Source: Thermodesulfobacteriota bacterium
GTDB lineage: Bacteria > Desulfobacterota > BSN033 > UBA1163
Direction: 5' to 3'
Assembly (NCBI GenBank): GCA_026415035.1
Contig: JAOAHX010000018.1
Location: 1 to 61,968, forward strand
DNA length: 61,968 nt
In this document: positions 55,064 through 61,968 of the stretch, piece after piece
Numbering within the stretch: the stretch's first letter is position 1
Layout of the letters: every line of letters starts with the position of its first letter
The notes under the pieces: model-generated
What the model saw: the letters and a program-made list of their open reading frames with translations, nothing else
The model's database searches: none
Told to the model about the DNA's origin: nothing
Program-made: the position numbers and the translations under genes

Positions 55064-55080
55064 ATCCTTTGAGGAGAGGC

Positions 55081-55096
55081 GGCCCTCGAAAGGGCC
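55081..55096. terminator. GC-rich stem-loop between convergent rodA and ssb
   Basis: GGCCCT-CGAA-AGGGCC is a perfect hairpin with a stable four-base loop, between the two stop codons. Neither side has a T run, so its role as a terminator is uncertain. Confidence 0.4.
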
Positions 55097-55102
55097 CGAG
55101 GG

Positions 55103-55522
55103 TCAGAAGGGGACATCGTCATCAGGGGGCGGAGCCTCATCCGGATCGATCTCGTATTCCCTCTCAGAAATCGCCGGTTCCATCGGAGCCCCCGGCGGTC
55201 CCAGCATCTGCATCTGGTTGGCAATGATCTCGGTGGTGTATCTCCGGTTTCCGTCCTTGTCCTCCCAGGTGCGGGTTCTGAGCCGACCTTCGATATAGAC
55301 CTGTTTCCCTTTGCTGAGGTATTGCCTGCAGATCTCGGCCAATTTGCCGAAGGCGACGATCCGATGCCATTCCGTCACCGATACCTTCTCTCCTGAGCGG
55401 TTCACCCGGTTTTCGGTCGTTGCGATGCGAAAATTGGCGACCTGAGTTCCGTTTCCAAGGAATTTGATCTCTGGATCGGCTCCTAAATTGCCCACGAGGA
55501 TGACCTTGTTCACCCCGGCCAT
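55103..55522 (-). CDS. ssb: Single-stranded DNA-binding protein
   Basis: A 139-residue [102 protein letters not shown] form the OB fold. A short acidic tail ends DDDVPF, the motif that recruits repair and replication partners. GGGGGAGGTGGG precedes the ATG; a longer open frame upstream is ignored because it is not conserved in the family. Confidence 0.96.
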   Translation of the reverse strand: MAGVNKVILVGNLGADPEIKFLGNGTQVANFRIATTENRVNRSGEKVSVTEWHRIVAFGKLAEICRQYLSKGKQVYIEGRLRTRTWEDKDGNRRYTTEIIANQMQMLGPPGAPMEPAISEREYEIDPDEAPPPDDDVPF

Positions 55523-55716
55523 GATCCCACCTCCCCCAAATGGCCCTTTTCGCCCCGCCTCCATCGGCCCTCACCGGCACGATCGAGACAGGGACGAGTT
55601 TCACCTTACCATTTCTCAGCCCTCTTTTCAAGCGCTCTTTTTCTCCACCCGGGCCTTCTGTTTCGGCCCTCTCCTGAGGGGGCCTGGTTGTCGGCGGAAA
55701 GCCCCCCTGTTTCATA

Positions 55717-55745
55717 TTGACGCCATTTTTTTAATATCTTAACCT
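55717..55745 (+). promoter_or_regulatory. Probable promoter of the TlpA-like gene, giving a leaderless transcript
   Basis: TTGACG and TAACCT with a 17-nt spacer. The expected start point (about 55752) coincides with the ATG itself, and no ribosome-binding site exists. Confidence 0.45.
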
Positions 55746-55751
55746 TTATCT

Positions 55752-56324
55752 ATGAAAGGGAGAGGGTTTTGGGGCAGGGGATGGAGATGGCTGCTCGTGG
55801 GCGCCCTGGTGTTACCTTTCTTCTCCCCTCAAGAGTTCAAGGGGCTATCTCGAGCCAATTCCAAAACCAACCCTTGCGAAAACTTCGGCATACACCGATT
55901 GAAGAAGGAGCCTCCCCCTTTCTCCTTGAAGTCCCTGGAGGGGAAGGAGGTCTCCTTGAAGGACTACAAAGGTAAACCGGTCCTTCTCTTTTTCTGGGGA
56001 TCCTGGTGCCAAGCCTGTAAAGAAGATCTCGCCCTTTTGGAAAAATTTGGGGGGAGATCGAATCTCCAGATGGAGATCCTCACCATCGCCGTCGATGGGG
56101 AGAAAGAGAGGAGGATCCGGTCGATCGTCAAGGAATACCGGATCACCCTGCCTGTCCTCCTCGATCAGAAGGAGAAGACCGCCAGGGCCTATGGCGTTCG
56201 GATGATCCCCACGGCCTATCTGATTAATCAGGAGGGTTGGATGGAGGGGATGATCGTCGGCCAGAGAGAGTGGCACTCCTCCGAAGCCCAATTGGCCATC
56301 CGAGAGGCCTTGGGGCTTCATTGA
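55752..56324 (+). CDS. TlpA/ResA-like exported thioredoxin-fold protein
   Basis: A 190-residue protein with an N-terminal signal or anchor (WRWLLVGALVLPFFSP), then a thioredoxin fold of the AhpC/TSA-Redoxin group: PPFSLKSLEGKEVSLKDYKGKPVLLFFWGSWCQACKEDLALLEKF. The redox pair is the CQAC motif. The cis-proline loop reads RMIPTAYLIN. It probably reduces or isomerises disulfides in exported proteins such as c-type cytochromes. It has no visible ribosome site. lon follows with its own promoter. Confidence 0.85.
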   Translation: MKGRGFWGRGWRWLLVGALVLPFFSPQEFKGLSRANSKTNPCENFGIHRLKKEPPPFSLKSLEGKEVSLKDYKGKPVLLFFWGSWCQACKEDLALLEKFGGRSNLQMEILTIAVDGEKERRIRSIVKEYRITLPVLLDQKEKTARAYGVRMIPTAYLINQEGWMEGMIVGQREWHSSEAQLAIREALGLH

Positions 56325-56348
56325 CAAATTTCTTCCGTTTCATATAAG
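56321..56348 (+). promoter_or_regulatory. Promoter for lon
   Basis: TTGACA (overlapping the stop of the TlpA-like gene) and TATAAG with a 16-nt spacer, leaving a leader of about 125 nt before lon. No heat-shock-type repeat was seen. Confidence 0.65.
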
Positions 56349-56481
56349 ATTGTAACGGAGGGGATAGATAAAAAAACTCTTCCCTCACGTTCTGAGTCCC
56401 GGAATTCGAAACCCCCTTCTTAGGGTTTCAGGAAGGTGACCGGATGAGACCGATGACGACCCGCGAGAATGGGGTCTTCCG

Positions 56482-58815
56482 ATGAGATATCTCAACAAAA
56501 CCGAGACCGGTTCCATCCCTCAACGACTTTTTTTTATTCCGATCAGGGACGCCGTCATCTTCCCCAATGTCGTCCTCCCCCTCTTCTTTCAGTCGGAAGA
56601 GGCCATCCACCTCCTCAATCAGGCGGTTCTGGAAAACAGCTTCATCGGGTGTGTCTATCCAAGGGTCAACCATTCCAGGGGGCCTCTCTCGAGAGAGCTT
56701 TTAAACATTGGGACGGCCTGTCGGATCCTTCAACTGGTGAGGTTGCCCGAGAGGGGGATGAAGGTCTTTCTTGAAGGGGTCAGCCGCATCCAGATCGAAA
56801 ACGTCCTTCCCGAAACGCCCTATTTCAGGGCGGATGCGAAGGAGGTCAGAGATCCCGAGGTGAAGAATCCCCTTGCAGAACCCCTCGTCCACAGCATCGG
56901 GACCCTCTTTAAACTTTCCCTGACCCTCGGCAGGCCGATCTCGGACGAAGCCTTAAAAGCCCTCGACCAGATCGAACACCCAGGCCGGCTGGCCGATTTG
57001 ATTGCCCTCTCCCTGCCCTTCGGGTTGCGGGAGCAACAAGAAATCTTTGAGACGGTGGACCCCATCGAACGCTTGAAAAAGGCCTACCATCTGTTCTGTC
57101 GGGAATATTCACCGCAGTCTCTGACGTCTCGCCTATTCCTAACGGGTTGCAAGGAGACGGGAAAATCCCAGCGCGATGCTTTTCACCGCCCCCCCCTCCG
57201 GGGCCCCCGGGAGACGGCCGAGGAGGATCCCTACCATAACGAGATCCAGGAGCTTCGGGCCAAGGTCCAAGTTTCGGGGATGCCAGAGAAGGTCATGGAG
57301 ATTGCTTACAAGGAGATCCATCGGCTGGAGCGGATGAATCCTATTTCGGCCGAATATACGGTCTCCCGGACCTACCTCGACTATCTGATCCATATGCCCT
57401 GGGATAAGAGGACGGAGGATAACCTCGATCTCGCTCGGGCTGAGACCATCCTGAACGAGGATCATTATGGGCTCGAAAAGGTGAAGGATCGAATCCTCGA
57501 GTTCCTCGCGGTCAAGAAGCTGAAGAACCCCATGAAAGGCCCGATCCTCTGCTTTGTGGGGCCACCGGGCGTTGGCAAGACCTCCTTGGGCCGGTCGATT
57601 GCCCGCTCTTTGGAGCGAAAGTTCATCCGGATCTCCCTCGGAGGGGTGAGGGATGAGGCCGAAATCCGGGGGCATCGGAGGACCTATGTAGGGGCCCTTC
57701 CGGGGAGGATCATCCAGGAGATCAAAAGGGCAGGGACTTCCAATCCAGTCTTCATGCTCGACGAGATCGACAAGATCGGTCAAGATGTGCGTGGAGATCC
57801 GGCCTCAGCCCTTCTCGAAGCCCTCGATCCTGAACAGAATTGTGCCTTTACCGATCACTATCTCGATGTGCCTTTCGACCTCTCCCACGTCCTCTTCATT
57901 ACCACCGCCAACACGCTCAATCCCATTCCCCCTGCCCTATTGGATCGGATGGAGGTGATCTCCATCCCCGGGTATACGGAGGAAGAGAAGGAGAAGATCG
58001 CCCTCGGTTTCCTCATCCCCCGTCAAAAAGAGGAGAACGGATTGAAAGACTATCCCATCTCCTTTACGCCCGAGGCCGTGAGCAAGATCATCCGGGAGTA
58101 TACCCGGGAATCTGGTGTAAGAAACCTCGAACGGGAGATCGCCACCATTTGCAGAAAGGTCGCCAAAGAGGTGGCCATGGGCAGGCCGGCCACGGACAGG
58201 ATCGATCCCCCGACCATCGAACGCCTTTTAGGGCCCCGAAAGTTTCACCGGGAGATCGCTCAGGAGGAGGACCGAATTGGGGTGGCCACGGGCCTGGCCT
58301 GGACCGAAACCGGAGGGGATATCCTCTTCATCGAAACCACGAAGATGAAAGGGGATAAGGGACTGCTGCTGACCGGATCCTTGGGAGAGGTAATGAAGGA
58401 ATCGGCCCAGGCCGCCTTTTCCTACCTGCGGGCCAATGCCTCTGCCCTTGAGATCCCGGAAGGTTTCCATCAGGAATGGGATATCCACATTCACGTCCCC
58501 TCAGGGGCGACCCCCAAAGACGGGCCATCCGCAGGGATTGCCATTGCCACGGCGGTCCTCTCCCTCCTGAAAGGAAAGCCCGTCCCCCGGGAAGTAGCCA
58601 TGACCGGAGAGGTGACCTTAAGTGGAAGGGTGTTGCCTGTCGGTGGCATCAAAGAGAAGGTCCTTGCCGGGCGAAGGGCCGGGGTCAAGACGATCATCCT
58701 TCCAAAGCAGAACGAGAAAAACCTTGAGGATATTCCGGATTACGTTAAAAAGGAGATCCAATTTGTCCTGGTCGAGCACATCCAGGAAGTCTTTGATCGG
58801 GTCCTGCCTCCCTAA
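56482..58815 (+). CDS. lon: ATP-dependent protease Lon
   Basis: A 777-residue Lon. The N-terminal substrate domain (about 14-210) is followed by an AAA+ module with Walker A GPPGVGKT at 360-367 and MLDEIDKIG, and the Ser-Lys protease domain: Ser683 in PKDGPSAG and Lys724 in GGIKEKVLAGRRAG. The usual length is about 800. A charged insertion (GKSQRDAFHRPPLRGPRETAEEDPYHNEI, about residues 230-258) sits between substrate and helical domains. It starts at ATG with only a weak GGGG site. Confidence 0.95.
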   Translation: MRYLNKTETGSIPQRLFFIPIRDAVIFPNVVLPLFFQSEEAIHLLNQAVLENSFIGCVYPRVNHSRGPLSRELLNIGTACRILQLVRLPERGMKVFLEGVSRIQIENVLPETPYFRADAKEVRDPEVKNPLAEPLVHSIGTLFKLSLTLGRPISDEALKALDQIEHPGRLADLIALSLPFGLREQQEIFETVDPIERLKKAYHLFCREYSPQSLTSRLFLTGCKETGKSQRDAFHRPPLRGPRETAEEDPYHNEIQELRAKVQVSGMPEKVMEIAYKEIHRLERMNPISAEYTVSRTYLDYLIHMPWDKRTEDNLDLARAETILNEDHYGLEKVKDRILEFLAVKKLKNPMKGPILCFVGPPGVGKTSLGRSIARSLERKFIRISLGGVRDEAEIRGHRRTYVGALPGRIIQEIKRAGTSNPVFMLDEIDKIGQDVRGDPASALLEALDPEQNCAFTDHYLDVPFDLSHVLFITTANTLNPIPPALLDRMEVISIPGYTEEEKEKIALGFLIPRQKEENGLKDYPISFTPEAVSKIIREYTRESGVRNLEREIATICRKVAKEVAMGRPATDRIDPPTIERLLGPRKFHREIAQEEDRIGVATGLAWTETGGDILFIETTKMKGDKGLLLTGSLGEVMKESAQAAFSYLRANASALEIPEGFHQEWDIHIHVPSGATPKDGPSAGIAIATAVLSLLKGKPVPREVAMTGEVTLSGRVLPVGGIKEKVLAGRRAGVKTIILPKQNEKNLEDIPDYVKKEIQFVLVEHIQEVFDRVLPP

Positions 58816-58904
58816 AGAACAGGGTTCAGACCGCGAATCTATGTCCATCCAGGGATAAACAAGAAGGGGACACCTCGATTTCTTGAGGATTCATCATCGG
58901 CTCG

Positions 58905-59801
58905 ATGGGCTCCTTCAAAGCGGGTTTTATCTCCATCATAGGAAGGCCGAACGTCGGCAAGTCCACCCTGTTCAACCGAATCATAGGCGAGAAGGTCGCG
59001 ATCGTCACCCCGACCCCCCAGACGACCCGCCATCGGATCCTCGGGATCAAGAACGTCGAGGGGGGGCAGCTCATCTTTCTCGACACCCCAGGGCTTCACG
59101 AAGGCCGAACGGAGTTGAACCGGAGGATGGTCCAAACGGCCCTGGCCTCAAGCCGGGATGCCGACGTCATCCTCTTTATGATCGAGGCGGTGTCTCCCCA
59201 GATTGAAGAAGACCAGAAACGGCTCGATTCGCTCAAGAAGAACAAGGGGGTCCCTTTCCTTGTGATCAACAAGATCGATCTCATTCGCAAGGAACTCCTC
59301 CTGCCCTTGATGGATCAATACCAGAAGCTCCATCCCTTTGAGAAGATCATCCCCGTCTCTGCCGCTTCCGGAGAAGGGGTAGACCTTTTGGTCAAGGAGA
59401 TTCTGAACGCCCTTCCTGAATCTCCTCCCTACTATCCCGAGGACATGTTCACCGACCAGACGGAGAGGGCCATCGTCTCTGAAATGATTCGGGAACAGGT
59501 GATTCACCAAACCTACCAAGAAATCCCTCACGCCACGGCAGTGACCATCGAATCTTTCAAGGAACATCCCGAGAAAGGATTGGTGGTCATCCAGGGCACA
59601 ATCTATGTTGAAAAAGAATCCCAACGGAAGATCCTCATCGGGAAAGGCGGCCAGCGGTTGAAAAAGATCGGGGAAGCGGCGAGGAAGGAGATCGAGGCCT
59701 TTTTGGGGAAAAGGGTCTTTTTAGAGTTATGGGTGAAGGTTGTGAAGGATTGGACACGGGACCCTCATTCCTTAGATGAATTGGGATATCTCGGTCCGTA
59801 G
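58905..59801 (+). CDS. era: GTPase Era
   Basis: A 298-residue Era: G1 GRPNVGKST, TTRHRILGI, DTPGLHEGR, NKIDLI, and the SAASGEGVDLL G5 region, followed by the KH domain IEKESQRKILIGKGGQRLKKIGEAARKEIEAFLGKRVFLELWVKV. It binds the 3' end of 16S rRNA during 30S assembly. It lies 89 nt after lon, without a terminator between them. Confidence 0.96.
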   Translation: MGSFKAGFISIIGRPNVGKSTLFNRIIGEKVAIVTPTPQTTRHRILGIKNVEGGQLIFLDTPGLHEGRTELNRRMVQTALASSRDADVILFMIEAVSPQIEEDQKRLDSLKKNKGVPFLVINKIDLIRKELLLPLMDQYQKLHPFEKIIPVSAASGEGVDLLVKEILNALPESPPYYPEDMFTDQTERAIVSEMIREQVIHQTYQEIPHATAVTIESFKEHPEKGLVVIQGTIYVEKESQRKILIGKGGQRLKKIGEAARKEIEAFLGKRVFLELWVKVVKDWTRDPHSLDELGYLGP

Positions 59802-59943
59802 AGGATCATGAGGGCCTGCCATTGTCTAGCCTTTGAACAACCCTGTTCGGTTTGGCGGCTCTTCTGCGCCAACACCCCTGATGAAGCAACCCAAGAGGAT
59901 GGTCCTAAGGGCATCCTTTGCAAACGAGATGGGGGCATATCGG

Positions 59944-60435
59944 ATGGCACCGGATTTTGAAGAAGAGGAGAAGGAAAGGCTATCGTGGAGGGAGATCGAT
60001 CGGATCAGAGATCGAAGTCGCCATGCCCCGAAAGAGCCTCTCCAGGGCCGACGGAGGTCCAAACGATCGGAATGGTTGATGAAGAGGTACCGAAAGGAAG
60101 CGGATAAACTCTTCATGGGGAAAAAGGGGACGAGGGAATACCAAAAGGCCCAAGAGGAACTCGATCGGGCTTACGGGACCGAGCGGTTCGGCGAAATCGC
60201 CCGGGCGTACTTAGATCAATACGGACTGCCCGAAGATTGGCGTACCCTCTCCCTCCTCTTGGATCACACCGATCCGGAGAAGGTCCTCGAGGTCCTACGG
60301 ACCATGCGGACCCTTTACGAGACAAGATCTGCGGCGGAGAGGCAGGGGTTTCGATCCAAACTGGATATTATGGCCATGACCGCCAGCCATCCAGAGGTTC
60401 GAGAGATGGCCGAAGAGATGCTGAAATCGTTGTAG
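59944..60435 (+). CDS. Unrecognised small charged protein
   Basis: About 163 residues, not recognised. The N-terminal half is very charged and basic (FEEEEKERLSWREIDRIRDRSRH, KRSEWLMKRYRKEADKLFMGKKGTREYQKAQEELDRAYGTERFGEIARAYLDQYG) and looks like an extended helix; the second half (RTLSLLLDHTDPEKVLEVLRTMRTLYETRSAAERQGFRSKLDIMAMTASHPEVREMAEEMLKSL) looks like a compact helical domain. The basic segment suggests nucleic-acid or ribosome contact. I start at the ATG of MAPDFEEEE with GGGGG upstream; an ATG 15 nt earlier or a TTG at 59833 is possible. It follows era by about 140 nt and may be co-transcribed. Confidence 0.65.
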   Translation: MAPDFEEEEKERLSWREIDRIRDRSRHAPKEPLQGRRRSKRSEWLMKRYRKEADKLFMGKKGTREYQKAQEELDRAYGTERFGEIARAYLDQYGLPEDWRTLSLLLDHTDPEKVLEVLRTMRTLYETRSAAERQGFRSKLDIMAMTASHPEVREMAEEMLKSL

Positions 60436-60592
60436 CCCGAGAGGTGGGATCCCTGCTCACCCTTGGACGGTCCTTCTTTTCGGAGGACCACCCTGCCTCC
60501 TCGGGAAGGGAACGGACTCCCTCTTCTGGCGAAGTCGCTTCAGCCTTTTCTGTTCCCCGTATTTTCCAAATCGCCCACCCCGACTCATCGTT

Positions 60593-61438
60593 CTACCATT
60601 TATAATACATCATCTCGCGACAATAGGCCCTGACCCTGTTGATCAGCAGGACTTCCTCAGGGTCTTCCATGGGCTGGAAAGATTGCGCAATGCGTACATT
60701 GGTCTCCAACTGCTCGAGGCTATCGCACCCCACCACAGCGGAAGAGATCGGCTGTGTCAGGGCGAACCGAAGGAAGGTTTCAGCCGCTTCATCCCCGAAG
60801 ACCCTCAGGCTGACCCCCCTGGAAAGGGTCTTCATGCCGAGAACCCCCATCCCCTTACCCAGGGCCTTTGGGAGAACCTCGGAGAGAAAGGACCGGTAGT
60901 GGGGTTCGGCCGGGTTCACAGGCATCAGGACGGCGTCGAAGGGAAAGCGATCGAGGGCTTTTGAAAGAACATCGGGATTTTTGTGGCCGGATATTCCTAT
61001 AAAACGGACCATTCCCTGCCGCTTGGCCTCCTCAAAGGCTCTGATCGCTCCCGTTGGGGAGAAGATTTCTTCAATTTCTCCAAAGGTACGAACATCGTGA
61101 ACCATCCAGAGGTCGAGAAAATCGGTCCTCATGCGTTGAAGGGTCGTTTCCAAATGTCTTAAGGCTCCCTCGGCGGTCCGCTCGTGGGATTTGCTGGCCA
61201 AGAAGATCTCCCGACGCCTCTCTCCAAGGGCCAAGCCATAATAGGACTCGCTTCCCGAGTAAGCCCGGGCAGATTCAAAATAGGTGATGCCAAGATCGAG
61301 GGCACGCTGAATCAAGGCGACCGCCCGCTTCTCTTCACCGTACGTCCTGAGTATCCCTTCTCCACCCAATCCCAAGAGGGTGATATCGGCGCCTGTATTT
61401 CCAAGAGGTCTTTTGGGAAGGGCTTTTTTATTTTCCAT
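60593..61438 (-). CDS. Aldo/keto reductase
   Basis: A 281-residue TIM-barrel AKR: LGNTGADITLLGLGGEGILRTYG, the catalytic-site segment ITYFESARAYSGSESYYGLALG, FLASKSHERT, and DLWMVHDV supply Tyr, Lys and His. The usual Asp before the Tyr (DTA-x-x-Y) is Glu here. NADPH-binding text follows late (TQPISSAVVGCDSLEQLETNV). I start at MENKKALPKRPLG, with CAGGAG 11 nt upstream. Substrate unknown. The gene is alone; about 125 nt of spacer separate it from the GIY-YIG gene end. Confidence 0.88.
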   Translation of the reverse strand: MENKKALPKRPLGNTGADITLLGLGGEGILRTYGEEKRAVALIQRALDLGITYFESARAYSGSESYYGLALGERRREIFLASKSHERTAEGALRHLETTLQRMRTDFLDLWMVHDVRTFGEIEEIFSPTGAIRAFEEAKRQGMVRFIGISGHKNPDVLSKALDRFPFDAVLMPVNPAEPHYRSFLSEVLPKALGKGMGVLGMKTLSRGVSLRVFGDEAAETFLRFALTQPISSAVVGCDSLEQLETNVRIAQSFQPMEDPEEVLLINRVRAYCREMMYYKW

Positions 61439-61562
61439 CAGGATACCATGCTCCTGAATTTGGTATGGGTCGATCGAAAAAATATTAAAGCAGGCACCGA
61501 TACTTCGCAAGGTTCAGATAAAAAGTCCTTGGCCAGGCAGAAGAGGGGACCCGAAACTTTTT

Positions 61563-61808
61563 TCACCGGAGCCCTTTGTTTTTCAGTTCGAGTCTTCCTG
61601 GGATGGATTTGAGGTATTTTTCTCTTTGGATGGCTTGGGAGCGGGTTTGGAATTCTTCTTTATGGAGGAGTTTCCAGGGGCGTTTAAATCTGGTGGAGGG
61701 GCTTTTTCCGGAGTTATGTTCGAGGAGTCTTTTTTGGAGGTTGGAGGTGTGGCCTACGTAGGAGGAGTGGTCGGCTTCGCTTTTGAGGACATAGACATAG
61801 TAGGGCAT
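61563..61808 (-). CDS. Small GIY-YIG nuclease domain protein, copy 1
   Basis: An 81-residue stand-alone GIY-YIG domain (UPF0213-like): YYVYVLKSEADHSSYVGHTSNLQKRLLEHNSGKSPSTRFKRPWKLLHKEEFQTRSQAIQREKYLK. YVYVL and YVGHT form the family's first motif; the Arg in NLQKRLLEH and the late Glu of QREKYLK fit the active site. The ATG lies only 9 nt after the CCA end of a damaged tRNA and lacks a ribosome site. A second copy of its 3' part starts 318 nt upstream on the same strand. Proteins of this kind are often mobile or duplicated; the cellular role is unknown. Confidence 0.88.
   Translation of the reverse strand: MPYYVYVLKSEADHSSYVGHTSNLQKRLLEHNSGKSPSTRFKRPWKLLHKEEFQTRSQAIQREKYLKSIPGRLELKNKGLR
61573..61650. 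repeat. 78-bp direct repeat, copy 1 (GIY-YIG gene 3' part)
   Basis: The 78 bases here are identical to 61891-61968. The repeat is limited on the right only by the end of the window, so the true duplicated unit is longer. On the other flank identity ends next to the stop codon. Spacing between copies is 318 bp, a multiple of three. Confidence 0.97.
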
Positions 61809-61817
61809 AAGGGAGAA

Positions 61818-61875
61818 TGGTGGAGCTGATGGGGATCGAACCCACGACCTGTCGATTCGACCGCTCTCCCAGCTG
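61818..61875 (-). pseudogene. Broken tRNA between two GIY-YIG copies
   Basis: The minus strand carries the 3' part of a tRNA: D-arm text CAGCTGGGAGAGC, variable loop AGGTC, T arm GTGGG-TTCGATC-CCCAT, acceptor 3' strand CAGCTCC, A and CCA. The 5' acceptor strand (expected GGAGCTG) is absent, and the anticodon arm is reduced to GTCGA-A-TCGAC, missing about six loop bases including the anticodon. It cannot function as a tRNA. The arm sequence would fit a tRNA-Asn, but identity is uncertain. Confidence 0.75.
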
Positions 61876-61880
61876 GGGGG

Positions 61881-61968
61881 TTAGAGGATTCCTTTGTTTT
61901 TCAGTTCGAGTCTTCCTGGGATGGATTTGAGGTATTTTTCTCTTTGGATGGCTTGGGAGCGGGTTTGG
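61881..61968 (-). CDS. Small GIY-YIG nuclease domain protein, copy 2 (partial, cut by window edge)
   Basis: The C-terminal 28 codons of a second GIY-YIG gene in the same orientation; it is identical to copy 1 through SIPGRLELKNKG and then ends IL instead of LR. The TAA stop lies 6 nt before the broken tRNA. The 5' part is outside the window, so its integrity is unknown. Confidence 0.8.
   Translation of the reverse strand, partial: QTRSQAIQREKYLKSIPGRLELKNKGIL
61891..61968. repeat. 78-bp direct repeat, copy 2
   Basis: Identical to 61573-61650 over its full visible length. The repeat runs off the window end. Confidence 0.97.

Overview
The window looks like chromosome from an anaerobic Desulfobacterota-like (former Deltaproteobacteria) bacterium. 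I infer this from the gene mix: a 2-hydroxyacyl-CoA dehydratase/benzoyl-CoA reductase-type activase, the beta subunit of a Na+-pumping decarboxylase, GTP-dependent PEP carboxykinase, a branched-chain amino-acid-type ABC importer beside an acyl-CoA ligase and a DUF362 protein, and Gram-negative shape and envelope genes. No 16S gene or taxonomic marker was tested, so the placement is an inference.

Left edge to 14.4 kb, almost all on the minus strand. An IS1595-type transposase remnant is followed by a compact run of genes. From the purE end it reads purE-purK-sua5-PLD-tatD-isochorismatase-NUDIX-tspO-photolyase-FMN protein-TIGR01777 epimerase-CrtQ-like glycosyltransferase-(CrtO-like acyltransferase fused to an ABC ATPase)-ABC-2 permease-truncated cryptochrome-FMN protein-sulfite-oxidase-fold protein. 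Many junctions overlap or abut. The middle part (about 0.3-9.2 kb) resembles the light and singlet-oxygen defence neighbourhoods of other bacteria. It holds what I consider the best candidate for an undescribed system: a glycosyltransferase, an acyltransferase physically fused to an ABC ATPase, and a permease, with the first two resembling the staphyloxanthin enzymes CrtQ and CrtO.

14.4-33 kb: energy metabolism and ion transport. There is a Ca2+-type P-type ATPase, an OadB-type Na+ pump with a small gamma-like partner, a 1401-residue double-ASKHA activase, a complete F1Fo ATP synthase operon in the order Z-I-B-E-F-H-A-G-D-C, and a convergent GTP-PEPCK gene whose 3' end overlaps atpC. The c subunit lacks the Na+ signature, so the synthase is probably H+-coupled although the decarboxylase subunit is of a Na+ family.

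33-43 kb: bioB behind a BirA-like operator; a DUF362/acyl-CoA ligase operon; and a convergent livM-H-K-G-F importer operon. Together they suggest uptake and CoA activation of an organic acid.

43-60.5 kb: housekeeping. A tRNA-Val, yebC, ruvCAB, a UDP-glucuronate decarboxylase, a PpiD-like chaperone, mreBCD-mrdA-rodA, ssb, a TlpA-like thioredoxin, lon, era and two unrecognised genes.

60.6 kb to the end: an aldo/keto reductase, then a tandem duplication of a small GIY-YIG nuclease gene with a broken tRNA between the copies. No CRISPR array, rRNA gene or prophage was seen.
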